The notes: generated by a model from the sequence alone, not told the origin. A stretch of DNA of 64,000 nucleotides from Luteolibacter luteus (GCF_012913485.1 NZ_CP051774.1:3534001-3598000); one strand, 5' to 3'. Shown: positions 27,003 through 35,701, counted from the first letter of the stretch. Translations and numbers: made by a program.

Positions 27003-27965
27003 ATGTTGAAGGAAGCCATCCAGGAAGTCCGCGTCTTCGCACCCGCGACCGTTGCCAATGTGGCCTGCGGTTACGACGTGCTCGGATTCGCGATCGATGC
27101 CCCCGGGGACGAAGTCGTCGTCCGCCACTGCCAAAAGCCTGGCCTTCACATTACCGCGATTACCGGTGACGAGGGCAAGCTGCCGAAGAATCCGGAGAAA
27201 AACACCGCCGGCGTGGCCGCGCTGGACCTCCTCCGCCACCTCGGCATGACCGATCTGGGGATCGAGATGGAGATCCACAAGAAGATGCCCTTCGGCTCCG
27301 GTCTTGGTTCTTCCGCCGCCTCGGCCGTGGCCGGCGCCTACGCCGTGAATCGCCTGATCGGCGAACCGCTTTCCAAGAAGCAGCTCCTCCCTTTTGCGAT
27401 GGCCGGTGAAGCCTCCGCCGACGGTGCATGGCACGCGGATAACGTGGGCCCCTGTCTCCTCGGTGGCATCGTTTTCATCCGCTCAAATGACGAATTGGAT
27501 GTCGCCCAGCTTCCCGCCCCGAAAAATCTTTGGGCCGCCGTGGTCCATCCGGACATCGAGGTCCTCACCAAGGTCGCCCGTGAAATCCTCCCGAAGGACA
27601 TCCCGCTGGTGAATGCCACCCAGCAGATCGGCAATCTCGGTGGCCTGCTCTGCGGCATCATCCAGGAAGACTACGGCCTCATCTCGCGCTCCATCCACGA
27701 TGTGATCGCGGAGCCGCGCCGCCAGAAGTTGATCCCGGAATTCTACAAGGCGAAGCGTGCCGCCCTCGCGGCCGGCGCCCTCGGCTTCTCAATCTCGGGT
27801 GCGGGCCCCAGCGTCTTCGCCCTCTGCGAAGGTGAGGAGTCCGCGAAGAAGGTCGGTGATGCAATCTCCAAGGTCTTCTCCGCCATCCCGCTGGGGAACC
27901 AAGTCTACATTTCCCGCATCAATCCTCACGGCGTCCACGTCGTGGAGGAGAAAAAGTCGAAGTGA
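27003..27965 (+). CDS. thrB: Homoserine kinase
   Basis: A 320-residue GHMP kinase phosphorylating homoserine for threonine synthesis. It shows VRVFAPATVANVACGYDVLGFA, the ATP loop MPFGSGLGSSAASAVAGAYAVN, DGAWHADNVGPCLLGG and FSISGAGPSVFAL. Length and motif order fit ThrB. Two genes downstream is thrC. Confidence 0.93.
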   Translation: MLKEAIQEVRVFAPATVANVACGYDVLGFAIDAPGDEVVVRHCQKPGLHITAITGDEGKLPKNPEKNTAGVAALDLLRHLGMTDLGIEMEIHKKMPFGSGLGSSAASAVAGAYAVNRLIGEPLSKKQLLPFAMAGEASADGAWHADNVGPCLLGGIVFIRSNDELDVAQLPAPKNLWAAVVHPDIEVLTKVAREILPKDIPLVNATQQIGNLGGLLCGIIQEDYGLISRSIHDVIAEPRRQKLIPEFYKAKRAALAAGALGFSISGAGPSVFALCEGEESAKKVGDAISKVFSAIPLGNQVYISRINPHGVHVVEEKKSK

Positions 27966-27984
27966 TTCCAAGTCCGCAGTGATC

Positions 27985-28497
27985 ATGAAGCTGTTCAGGG
28001 TTCTCCTTATTGTCCCCTTCTTGGCCTCCTGCGTACCGAGCGCGACCAAGGAACTCACGCGCAGCGCGGGAGATGCCAAGACGCTCCAGTCGTATGCGAT
28101 CCTGCGACCGAAATGGCCGGATCCGATGAAGCCGGAGCTGAGGTTTGACTCGGTCCGGACAGCGGTGAACCAGACCACGGCTCGCGAGAGCCGGGGCATC
28201 CACGGTAGCCCGCTCTCCGATATCGGGAACATGGGACTGATTCTTGAGCCCGGCCCTTGTGCCATCCACGTGAGATCCGGGGCTCCTCCCCTGACCTCTT
28301 GGGGCACTATCGAATTCACCGCGCAGAAGGGGAAAATCTACCGCTTCCGTGCCATGATCGATCCGGCACTCAAGGGCATGGATGATACCCATCTGTGGGA
28401 GCTTTACGAAGAAGACACCAACAAGGTGATCCTCCGCCGCGAAATGAAGGCGAGCTACACCTCGCCGGTGATCATGCCTGTCGTTGTCGCGCGATAG
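27985..28497 (+). CDS. Small lipoprotein of unknown function between thrB and thrC
   Basis: A 170-residue protein with a short signal peptide and lipobox (FLASC, Cys at residue 16), so probably lipidated. The mature part is mostly beta-like with no motif I recognise; TIEFTAQKGKIYRFRAMID resembles small secreted proteins in which a value is formatted for host lineages, but this is not diagnostic. It begins 19 bases after thrB and ends 30 bases before thrC, so it sits inside the threonine operon although nothing ties it to amino acid synthesis. Confidence 0.65.
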   Translation: MKLFRVLLIVPFLASCVPSATKELTRSAGDAKTLQSYAILRPKWPDPMKPELRFDSVRTAVNQTTARESRGIHGSPLSDIGNMGLILEPGPCAIHVRSGAPPLTSWGTIEFTAQKGKIYRFRAMIDPALKGMDDTHLWELYEEDTNKVILRREMKASYTSPVIMPVVVAR

Positions 28498-28527
28498 CCG
28501 CAGCGGGATCCCAATCCAAGCGTCAAG

Positions 28528-29829
28528 ATGCTTTACCACTCCACCAACAATCCCGCCCACCGGGTCGATCTCAAGGAAGCGATCCTGCGCTCCTTGCCGC
28601 CGGACAATGGCCTTTACATGCCGGACACGCTGCCGGTGCTGGGTTCCGATTTCTGGTCGATCTGGCGGGAGCTTTCCTTTCAGGAAATCGGCTATGCGGT
28701 GGCAAAGGCGTTCTTCCATGAGGATGTCCCCGCGGCAGCCCTGAAGGAGATCGTGGAGGGCACGTTGTCCTTTGATGCGCCGGTGGTCATGTTGGCTCCC
28801 GGAGATCACATCCTGGAGCTCTTCCATGGGCCCACGCTTGCCTTCAAGGATTTCGGTGCCCGCTTCATGGCCAGGTTGATGGCCTGGCTGGTGCGCGGCG
28901 ATAACCGGGAGCTGACCGTGCTTGTCGCGACTTCCGGTGATACCGGTGGTGCCGTTGCTTCGGCTTTCCACCGGGTTCCGGGCACGCGGGTCATCATCCT
29001 CTATCCGAAGGGCAAGGTTTCCGGCCTGCAGGAAAAGCAGCTCACGACGCTCGGCGACAATATCACCGCCCTCGAAGTCGATGGCACCTTCGACGACTGC
29101 CAGCGCCTGGTGAAGTCCGCCTTCCTCGATCGCGGGATGTCGGAGCGCATGAACCTGACCTCGGCGAACTCGATCAATCTGTCGCGCCTCGTTCCCCAGA
29201 GCTTCTATTATATCCATAGTGCCCGCCAGCTTGCGGAGGGAGTCGAGCCTGCCTTCGTGGTGCCGTCCGGGAATTTCGGGAATCTCACCGCAGGACTCCT
29301 CGCCGTGCAGCTCGGTCTGCCGGTGAAGAAATTCATCGCCGCCACCAACGCGAACGACGTGGTTCCCGCCTACCTGAAGAGCGGCGATTACCAGCCGCGT
29401 CCGAGCACCGCCACGATCTCGAACGCGATGGATGTGGGAGCGCCCTCGAATTTCGCCCGCATGCAGGCCCTCTTCGGGAATTCCTGGGAAGCCATGCGCG
29501 GCAAGATCGAAGGAATGGCTTTCACCGACGATCAGACGCGGGCTGCGGTGCGCGAGGTGAAGGTGCTCTACAATTACGAGATCGACCCGCACGGTGCTGT
29601 CGGTTGGCTCGCGGCCCGCAAGTGGCGCGCTGCCAACCCCGGAAATCCGACCATCACCCTCGAGACTGCCCATCCTTCGAAATTCCTCGATGTGATGGAG
29701 CAGGAGATCGGCAAGGGCGCGGTGGAAATTCCCGAGCGCCTCGCCATCCTCGCCGACCGCGAGAAGGTGGCCCATCGGCTTCCCGCGGACGAGGCGGCCT
29801 TCAAGGCTTGGCTTGAGGCGCAGGCCTGA
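28528..29829 (+). CDS. thrC: Threonine synthase
   Basis: A 433-residue PLP enzyme of the long type converting O-phosphohomoserine to threonine. It shows YHSTNNPAHRVDLKEAIL, GLYMPDTLP, the PLP-lysine motif GPTLAFKDFGARF (Lys107), VATSGDTGGAVASAF, NSINLSRLVPQSFYY and PSGNFGNLTAGLLA. It is last in the thrB-lipoprotein-thrC unit. Confidence 0.94.
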   Translation: MLYHSTNNPAHRVDLKEAILRSLPPDNGLYMPDTLPVLGSDFWSIWRELSFQEIGYAVAKAFFHEDVPAAALKEIVEGTLSFDAPVVMLAPGDHILELFHGPTLAFKDFGARFMARLMAWLVRGDNRELTVLVATSGDTGGAVASAFHRVPGTRVIILYPKGKVSGLQEKQLTTLGDNITALEVDGTFDDCQRLVKSAFLDRGMSERMNLTSANSINLSRLVPQSFYYIHSARQLAEGVEPAFVVPSGNFGNLTAGLLAVQLGLPVKKFIAATNANDVVPAYLKSGDYQPRPSTATISNAMDVGAPSNFARMQALFGNSWEAMRGKIEGMAFTDDQTRAAVREVKVLYNYEIDPHGAVGWLAARKWRAANPGNPTITLETAHPSKFLDVMEQEIGKGAVEIPERLAILADREKVAHRLPADEAAFKAWLEAQA

Positions 29830-29914
29830 AAGTGGCTCCCGCCGCCTGTTACGAAAGAATTGGAAAAGGGGTGTCGTCTTGCGAGAGCGGGGACTTTGTC
29901 CTCGTTCCGTGGAT

Positions 29915-30928
29915 ATGAAAAAACGCCTCGTTCCGGTTTTCGCACTGATTCATGCGGCATCCGCTTCGCCGCTCATCAGCTCGGGGTTCATCTACCCTGA
30001 AGACGGCAAGCCGACACCCCAATGTCACGCCTCGACGATTGCGGAGGGAAAGAACGGGCTGGTGACCGCATGGTTCGGCGGAACCAAGGAGGGTGCCAAC
30101 GATGTCGGAATCTGGGTCTCTATGTTTGATGGCCAGGCATGGGGCAAGCCGGTCGAAGTCGCGGAAGGCAGGGATGCCGCGGACATACAAGTGCCGTGTT
30201 GGAACCCGGTCCTCTTTCAACCGAAGTCCGGGCCGTTGTTGCTTTTCTACAAGACCGGCCGCCAGATCCGCACTTGGCAGACGGAGCTCAGAACCTCGGC
30301 GGATGGGGGAAGGACGTGGAGTGAGGCGAAAAAATTGCCCGACGGAATTTGCGGGCCGGTAAAAAACAAGCCTGTCGAACTAGCGGATGGAACCCTGCTC
30401 TGCCCTACCAGCGACGAGCCGGCGAAGGACCGCTGGCTGGTTCATTTCAGCACCACCACCGATCTCGGAGAGACTTGGACCAAGACTGCACCCTTGAATG
30501 ACGGGAAAGAGTTTAATGCCATCCAGCCGACGATTCTACGCCATCCGGGAGAGAAGCTCCAGGCGCTCTGCCGAACCAAGGAAGGGGTGATTGCCGAAAT
30601 CTGGTCGGAAGATCAGGGCAAGACTTGGTCCGGTATGAAGGCAACGAGCCTGCCGAATCCGAATTCGGGAATCGATGCTACGACCCTTGCCGACGGTCGC
30701 CATGTGCTGGTCTACAACCCCGTGACCAAGGGGCGTTCACCGCTCGTCGTCGGCCTCTCCAAGGAGGGCAGGGAATGGAAGCAAGTCCATGTCCTCGAAG
30801 ATCAGCCCGGCGAGTATTCCTACCCTGCAATCATTCAGGCGAAGGATGGAACCATTCACGTCACCTATACGTGGAAGCGCCTGCTGGTGAAGCATGTCAT
30901 GCTCGATCCCGCGAAGCTGGATTCCTGA
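29915..30928 (+). CDS. Secreted sialidase-like BNR-repeat protein
   Basis: A 337-residue protein with a short signal peptide (MKKRLVPVFALIHAASA) and a six-bladed propeller fold. Asp-box type motifs occur at SADGGRTWSE, TTDLGETWTK and SEDQGKTWSG. CHASTIAEGKNGLVTAWFGGTKEGANDVGIW is typical of the BNR_2 sialidase-like family common in Verrucomicrobia and Planctomycetes. The FRIP arginine region is not standard, so true sialidase activity is unproven. It follows thrC by 85 bases and converges with a membrane protein gene after 3 bases. Confidence 0.75.
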   Translation: MKKRLVPVFALIHAASASPLISSGFIYPEDGKPTPQCHASTIAEGKNGLVTAWFGGTKEGANDVGIWVSMFDGQAWGKPVEVAEGRDAADIQVPCWNPVLFQPKSGPLLLFYKTGRQIRTWQTELRTSADGGRTWSEAKKLPDGICGPVKNKPVELADGTLLCPTSDEPAKDRWLVHFSTTTDLGETWTKTAPLNDGKEFNAIQPTILRHPGEKLQALCRTKEGVIAEIWSEDQGKTWSGMKATSLPNPNSGIDATTLADGRHVLVYNPVTKGRSPLVVGLSKEGREWKQVHVLEDQPGEYSYPAIIQAKDGTIHVTYTWKRLLVKHVMLDPAKLDS

Positions 30929-30931
30929 TTC

Positions 30932-31498
30932 TCAGAGAGAGTCGAGGAACTCGGGCGAGCACCCTTTCAGGGAAAACCATCCGTCCTTATATTTTTTCAC
31001 GGTCACCGGATTGAACATGAGGCTGCCAATCAGGCCTCCCAGTGCGATCACGATACCGGCGAAAATGGGCATCACCGCGGCATCTCCATTCAACAAGGAG
31101 CCTCCAATGAACGCGACGCCGATGCCTGCCAGCATTACGCCCAAGGCGACGAGGCGTTTTTTCGCCAGTCGCCCCCGCGCATCCTTGCTGAGGCTATAGG
31201 TAATCTTTGCCTTCTTTTGCAGGACGATGGAGAGAAGGAGGAAGGGCAGGAGGCCGAAAAAGATGAAAACGAAAATCCATGGAGGGGTCCAAGCCAGAGG
31301 CCTGAGCTTGCGCCAACCTTTTGCATCAACCTCCTGATTGGTATGAACGCAGCGTGGCGGAAGTTCGGCTCCGTCCCGAATGACCAGCAATTCTCCATCC
31401 CGGAAGTAGAAGGGTGCGTTCGGGCCGGTCAGGTTGATCGCAGCCACGTCCTGCACGCCGGGGGCCTGGTAGGGGTTGGGTTGGGCGGTCGCCTCCAT
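30932..31498 (-). CDS. Membrane protein of unknown function
   Basis: A 188-residue protein starting MEATAQPNPYQAPG, a Pro/Ala/Gln N-terminus seen in many PVC-group membrane proteins. It has three hydrophobic segments (about 72-92, 116-134 and 140-162) with a basic cytoplasmic loop between. RCVHTNQEVD in the soluble N-terminal part recalls a degenerate metal or C-terminal processing site, but only one Cys is there. No function can be assigned. Confidence 0.6.
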   Translation of the reverse strand: MEATAQPNPYQAPGVQDVAAINLTGPNAPFYFRDGELLVIRDGAELPPRCVHTNQEVDAKGWRKLRPLAWTPPWIFVFIFFGLLPFLLLSIVLQKKAKITYSLSKDARGRLAKKRLVALGVMLAGIGVAFIGGSLLNGDAAVMPIFAGIVIALGGLIGSLMFNPVTVKKYKDGWFSLKGCSPEFLDSL

Positions 31499-31553
31499 GC
31501 TTCAACTTGTCAAAGGAGCCGCGGCGGTGACGAGGAAATTGATATGTCTTTTC

Positions 31554-32399
31554 TTACGCCCGCTCGATCGTTGCGCTTTCCCGGAGCTTCGATGCGAGAT
31601 CCTTCAGTGCCTTGAGGCGGCGGGCGTGTTCCACTTCCTCGCGGATGCTGTCCTTCACCTCTTCAAAGGGTTGAATTGATACGGGTCGAACTTCGACAGC
31701 CTTCACCAGGTGAAGGGCTTGCTCGTAGAAGAATACCGGGCTGACCTCGTCTTCGCGCAAGGAGAAGAGCATTGCCTCGAAGGGATTGAAGATACGCTGC
31801 TGCTCGATCCAGCCGAGATCGACTTCGCCGCCGCGCTTTTTCGTGTTCTCTTTTGCCAAGGTGTCGAAGTCCTCCCCGACGTGGGAGCGACGACGGAGAT
31901 CCAACATCGCCGCGTAATCGTCCCAGGGATCGGCGGCCTCCGGGAAGCGGACGAGATGAAGCGCGCGCACAGCGGGAGGGGTGCGGAAGCGGCTGATGTT
32001 TTCCTGATACCACTTCTCCAGATCTTCTTCGGATAGCTCGGGCAAGTCCTGCCAGAGGCCGTCTGTAAAGCGCTCCATCTTCAGCCGGGAGATCGTTTCG
32101 GCGCGCAGCGATTCACGCTCCGCGTCCAGCAGCTCCCAAGAGGCACCGTGCTTCCGCCATTGGCGAAGGGTGTCCTCGAAGGCGCTGCGGACTTCATCCG
32201 CGGAGGGATTTTCTGTCCGCTGCTCGGCTTCCTGGGCGAGGAGGATGCCATCGATCACCTCCTCTTCCGCGCGTTCACGGAATTCATTGTCCCGCTCGCA
32301 GCAGGAGACCTCACTCAACATCTCGGCTTCCGCCTTCAGCCGCGCGAAGGCATCCTCGATCAAGCCAGGGTCGGCCGTCTCCCCATTGATTCGAAGCAT
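31554..32399 (-). CDS. PpiC-type (parvulin) peptidyl-prolyl isomerase without signal peptide
   Basis: A 281-residue protein with a helical SurA_N-like N-terminal part (ERDNEFRERAEEEVIDGILLAQEAE) and a parvulin domain (about 140-255: RALHLVRFPEA, FDTLAKENTKKRGGEVDLGWIEQQRIFNPFE, VSPVFF). It would assist folding by proline isomerisation. Unlike SurA and PrsA, no signal sequence is evident, so it may act in the cytoplasm. Its start is 3 bases past the stop of the preceding gene at 32403, so they are co-transcribed. Confidence 0.72.
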   Translation of the reverse strand: MLRINGETADPGLIEDAFARLKAEAEMLSEVSCCERDNEFRERAEEEVIDGILLAQEAEQRTENPSADEVRSAFEDTLRQWRKHGASWELLDAERESLRAETISRLKMERFTDGLWQDLPELSEEDLEKWYQENISRFRTPPAVRALHLVRFPEAADPWDDYAAMLDLRRRSHVGEDFDTLAKENTKKRGGEVDLGWIEQQRIFNPFEAMLFSLREDEVSPVFFYEQALHLVKAVEVRPVSIQPFEEVKDSIREEVEHARRLKALKDLASKLRESATIERA

Positions 32400-32402
32400 G
32401 GG

Positions 32403-33338
32403 CTAGCGCTTGTTGAGGTTCGGCGGGGGTGCCTGTTCGATCACGGTCAGACGGGAATTCAGGATCGCCCGATACTGCGCGAGTTGCCCGGGGGTGAGGA
32501 TATCGCCGAGTTGGGAGATCTTTTGCTCCATGTCCTTGCGCCGGGCCTCGGTCTGATACCTGAAAATCGTCTGCGGATCCTTCATGGCTTCCGGGTCATT
32601 GAGCAGGGGGCCCATATCGTCGAGCATGTCCGAGTCTGCTCCGCTGAAGACGCTGAAGGACTCCGAGAGGATCTGCCAGCCTTCCGGCCGCTGCTTGTAA
32701 GCCTCTTTGCTGCCAGCCAGAAATGCCGCCATGGATTTCTCCCGCTGTTCGGGAGAAAGGTCGATCTGGCGGCTCAGATCCGACAGGTCGGTGAGGGCGC
32801 TCGCTTGGATGGAGCCTTCCTCCTCGCGCGCTATCTTCGCTTTCAGCGCGTCGTATTGCTCGGGATCCAGCACTTTCTCCGCCTCGCGCATGAAGAGGCG
32901 CTCTGCGTCCGCGGCTGCGGCGACTACCTCCGAAACCGGGCGTCCGCTCCCGGCCAAGCTTTGGAATGCTTCCATGCGTCCGGTGGCCAAGGCCTCGATC
33001 GCATCTTTCTGCTCCTGGCTAAGTCCCAAGGCCTCGGTGAAACGGGTAAGCCGGCCTTTAAAGGTGCGGCCACGGGCAGCTTCGATACTCCTTCGCGAAT
33101 CCATCCGATTCGAAGACTTCTCCGGGTCGGCCGTAGCGGATTCCGGATCCATCACCGGGCCGCGAGGTTTGAGGACCAGATTGTCCTTCCGCTCGTGCGA
33201 CTTGCCGCCGGCCACCTGCCCGGACTCCCCGCTTCCCTTGGACGAGGCATCGCCGGCCGTTCCGGCAGGCTTCAGCAGCCAGCCGAGGGAGAATCCTGCC
33301 AAGGCGGTGAAGGTGGCGATGAGGACAGTCGGTTTCAT
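32403..33338 (-). CDS. Membrane-anchored periplasmic helical protein, unknown function
   Basis: A 311-residue protein with an N-terminal transmembrane anchor (VLIATFTALAGFSLGWLL) and a low-complexity Gly/Ser/Lys stretch. A long helical region repeats motifs like LSQEQKDAIEAL, LDPEQYDALKA, LSPEQREKSMAAF and LTPGQLAQYRAIL, which echo the LTxxQ motif of CpxP/Spy-like proteins. Such proteins bind unfolded substrates or sense envelope stress; that link is speculative. It lies directly upstream of the PpiC gene, consistent with a shared protein-folding role. Confidence 0.6.
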   Translation of the reverse strand: MKPTVLIATFTALAGFSLGWLLKPAGTAGDASSKGSGESGQVAGGKSHERKDNLVLKPRGPVMDPESATADPEKSSNRMDSRRSIEAARGRTFKGRLTRFTEALGLSQEQKDAIEALATGRMEAFQSLAGSGRPVSEVVAAAADAERLFMREAEKVLDPEQYDALKAKIAREEEGSIQASALTDLSDLSRQIDLSPEQREKSMAAFLAGSKEAYKQRPEGWQILSESFSVFSGADSDMLDDMGPLLNDPEAMKDPQTIFRYQTEARRKDMEQKISQLGDILTPGQLAQYRAILNSRLTVIEQAPPPNLNKR

Positions 33339-33385
33339 GTGTCGGGCATGGAGATAGCGCCGCCGGGCACCCGATTCGTCGGGAA

Positions 33386-34054
33386 TCAAGCCTCGCGGAT
33401 GCTCTTGATCGCGGCGGCCATATCCGGCGCTTTGAAAGTAGAGGAGCCCGCGACCATCACGTTGGCACCGGCTTTTGCGCAGCGCGCCGCGGTCAGGGCA
33501 TCGATACCGCCGTCCACTTCAATGTGATAGGAAAGGCTGTGCTCCTCGCGGTAGCGAACGGCTTCCTCGATCTTCGGGAGGACCTCACCCATGAAGGCTT
33601 GGCCGCCGAAGCCTGGAACCACGGTCATACAGAGCAGCAGGTCCACGTGGGCCAGATATGGGATAGCCTCGGAGAAGGGGGTTGCCGGGTTCAGGGCCAG
33701 TCCGGCCTTGCAGCCTGCTTCCTGGATTTTGCGCAGAGTGCAGCCAACATCGTGATCCGCCTCCACATGCACGGTGATGAGGTCTGCTCCGGCAGCCACG
33801 AAGCGTGGCAGGTAGTGGTCCGGGCGGGATACCATCAGGTGCACATCCAGATAGATGTCATTGGTCTCATGCACCGCCTGCACCATTGCGGGACCGAAGG
33901 AAATATTGTCCACGAAGTGACCATCCATCACGTCCAGATGCAGCCAGTCGGCTCCGGAGTGGATCGCGCGGGTGACTTCCTCCCGGACGCGGGAAAAATC
34001 GGCGGCGAGCAGGGATGGGGCGATGACTCGGTCTCGGCAGGTCGGCGGGATCAC
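33386..34054 (-). CDS. rpe: Ribulose-phosphate 3-epimerase
   Basis: A 222-residue TIM-barrel enzyme interconverting ribulose-5-phosphate and xylulose-5-phosphate in the pentose phosphate pathway. It shows VIAPSLLAADFSRV, GADWLHLDVMDGHFVDNISFGP, LDVHLMVSRPDHYL, LLLCMTVVPGFGGQAFM and IEVDGGIDALTA. GTG at 34054 is the most sensible start; the longer frame runs into the divergent tadA. Confidence 0.93.
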   Translation of the reverse strand: MIPPTCRDRVIAPSLLAADFSRVREEVTRAIHSGADWLHLDVMDGHFVDNISFGPAMVQAVHETNDIYLDVHLMVSRPDHYLPRFVAAGADLITVHVEADHDVGCTLRKIQEAGCKAGLALNPATPFSEAIPYLAHVDLLLCMTVVPGFGGQAFMGEVLPKIEEAVRYREEHSLSYHIEVDGGIDALTAARCAKAGANVMVAGSSTFKAPDMAAAIKSIREA

Positions 34055-34160
34055 GGGCGGGACGGTAAGTCGGCAGCGCGAAGTTCCAAGTGCCAAGAAA
34101 GACAGGCTGCGGTGGAATTTGGCGCTTGGAAACCTTACCCTGCACCTGCCTCCTTGGTCC

Positions 34161-34679
34161 GTGGAGCCGATCATCGACCTCGTCAGCGACGAATTTTTCA
34201 TGGGCCAAGCCATGCGTGAGGCCCGGAAGGCCTATGCCGCCACGGAGGTGCCAATCGGCTGCGTGATCGTGCGGGAGGGAAAGATCATCTCCCGAGCGTG
34301 GAACCAAGTGGAAACCCTGAAGGACGCCACGGCCCATGCGGAAATGCTCGCGCTCACGGCGGCGCAGCATGCGCTGGGCGACTGGAGGCTGGAAAAGTGC
34401 ACGCTCTACGTGACGAAGGAACCCTGCCCGATGTGTGCGGGTGCCATCGTCCACTGTCGACCGGAGCGTGTCGTTTTCGGGTGTCCGGATCCGAAGGCCG
34501 GAGCGGCTGGCGGGTGGATCAATCTGCTTGAGTCGAATCCGCCGCTGAACCACCGCTGCGATGTCACTGCCGGGGTGATGGGGGAAGAGTCGCTTTCCCT
34601 GATCCAAGGATTCTTCCGGGAGGCGAGGGAGCGGAAGAAGGCGGGGGAGGAGAAGGCGCGACCGCCTTCCGAGGGTTGA
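34161..34679 (+). CDS. tadA: tRNA-specific adenosine deaminase
   Basis: A 173-residue cytidine-deaminase-fold enzyme converting adenosine-34 to inosine in tRNA-Arg(ACG). The zinc site is complete: HAEMLAL with the catalytic Glu, and PCPMC with both Cys ligands. It also shows VPIGCVIVREGKII and GGWINLLESNPPLNHRCDV. GTG at 34161 is preferred because it includes the helix DEFFMGQAM; ATG at 34200 is the alternative. Confidence 0.9.
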   Translation: MEPIIDLVSDEFFMGQAMREARKAYAATEVPIGCVIVREGKIISRAWNQVETLKDATAHAEMLALTAAQHALGDWRLEKCTLYVTKEPCPMCAGAIVHCRPERVVFGCPDPKAGAAGGWINLLESNPPLNHRCDVTAGVMGEESLSLIQGFFREARERKKAGEEKARPPSEG

Positions 34680-34716
34680 GGAGTTGCGATGGGGGCCCAT
34701 GAGGGCGTTGAAATTT

Positions 34717-34886
34717 GCCGCCTGTTATAACTGGGAAAATAACAGGTGGCAGGGAAGGGGAACATCGAACATCGAACTTCCGGCATCGACCACCGAAGTG
34801 GGAAGTCCGAGCGGAGTGGAACGGTGTGCGGAAAGCATGTTGATGGGAAATTTGGCGCATGGGGGGTTTGGGTTCTACTGCCAAGG
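34717..34886 (+). repeat. 170-bp dispersed intergenic element, copy B
   Basis: Begins CCGCCTGTTATAACTGGGAA, then GGGGAACATCGAACATCGAA iterons, GTGGGAAGTCCGAGCGGAGT and TGGAACG, and ends TTCTACTGCCAAGG, matching copy A (24899-25068, opposite strand) block for block. The gap 34680-35080 holds this copy, an imperfect hairpin at 34968-34992 (arms GCTGATAGG and CCCATCAGC), a TTGACA at 35041, and no credible gene. Confidence 0.6.
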
Positions 34887-35080
34887 TTGACCGAAACGGG
34901 GACGGGAGAAGTTAGGAGCCTTGGGCTTTCTTCCGGCCACCTCGCTGGAGCTTTCCTTGGATAGAGAGCTGATAGGTGAATCTCCCATCAGCAATCGTAT
35001 CCAGGAGGGGTTTTCCCTTTGAAATGCAGAGGGTTGGAAGTTGACAAGATCAGAGTGCCACCGACACGATGGAGCTACCC

Positions 35081-35590
35081 ATGAAAGCAATTATTGTTTC
35101 CCTCCTCGTGGCCCTCTCCGCCCCCCTCATGGCCGCTGATGTGCCCACCCTCAATCCCAAGAAGCCGCGGACCGTGGTCTTTCTGAATTACTTCAGACTC
35201 TACGATACCAACGGCGATAGCTTCCTCTCGGAGGCAGAATTCCAGGGGACACTGGGATCCAGCAGCATCCCTGCCATCACCAAATACCGCTTCCTGTTCA
35301 TGGCGGATGCCGGCCCGATCGCCCCGAGCGGTATCGAAGGTCCCATTGGCATCGGCGTTGAATCCTACATCCGCTTCGCCGGTGGCTTGCGTGTTCCCAA
35401 GGTGAGCAAGGCGACTATCTTCGAACTGGCCGATGAGGATAACGACAATTTCCTCGATCCCTCGGAGTATGCGCTGACGCGCAACTCCGACATCCCCGCG
35501 GGCGCTCTTGGCAAGCCCTTCAACCGGCTGGACCGGGACGACGACAATCTGATCTCCCGGTCCGAGTTTGGGCTGAACGTCAAGGGGTAA
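35081..35590 (+). CDS. Secreted EF-hand calcium-binding protein
   Basis: A 169-residue protein with a signal peptide (KAIIVSLLVALSAPLMA, cleavage before AD) and three EF-hand loops: DTNGDSFLSEAEF, DEDNDNFLDPSEY and DRDDDNLISRSEF, each with acidic or Asn ligands at 1, 3, 5 and Glu at 12. It would bind calcium in the periplasm or outside the cell. ATG at 35081 with GGAG 6 bases upstream is preferred to ATG at 35069. It is monocistronic, flanked by a repeat-rich gap and a terminator. Confidence 0.75.
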   Translation: MKAIIVSLLVALSAPLMAADVPTLNPKKPRTVVFLNYFRLYDTNGDSFLSEAEFQGTLGSSSIPAITKYRFLFMADAGPIAPSGIEGPIGIGVESYIRFAGGLRVPKVSKATIFELADEDNDNFLDPSEYALTRNSDIPAGALGKPFNRLDRDDDNLISRSEFGLNVKG

Positions 35591-35614
35591 CCGGGGTTTT
35601 CATCTTCTGCTTCC

Positions 35615-35651
35615 AAGTGCCCGGCGTGGATTCCCACCCGGGCACTTTTTC
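35615..35651 (+). terminator. Rho-independent terminator after EF-hand gene
   Basis: Perfect 10-bp arms AAGTGCCCGG (35615-35624) and CCGGGCACTT (35638-35647), followed by a T-rich tract. Confidence 0.78.
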
Positions 35652-35666
35652 TTTTCCGGTGTCGGC

Positions 35667-35695
35667 TTGCCCAGGCTCCCGCCGCCGCCTAAAGC
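35667..35695 (+). promoter_or_regulatory. Candidate promoter of holA giving a leaderless transcript
   Basis: TTGCCC (35667-35672), 17-base spacer, TAAAGC (35690-35695). The GTG start at 35702 sits where transcription should begin, and no Shine-Dalgarno sequence precedes it, suggesting a leaderless mRNA. Confidence 0.4.
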
Positions 35696-35701
35696 TCCGG
35701 C

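Noticed and set aside
27919-29775. Long minus-strand open frame of 618 codons opposite thrC
   Set aside because: It runs antisense to a well-supported threonine synthase gene, its translation shows no family motif and is rich in His/Arg/Gly as expected for a GC-rich shadow frame.
32148-33527. Plus-strand open frame of 459 codons opposite the PpiC and helical protein genes
   Set aside because: It crosses two minus-strand genes and the rpe end; no motif and no ribosome-binding site.
34055-34213. Longer N-terminus for rpe
   Set aside because: The extension overlaps tadA antisense and contains no epimerase sequence; the conserved core begins just after GTG 34054.
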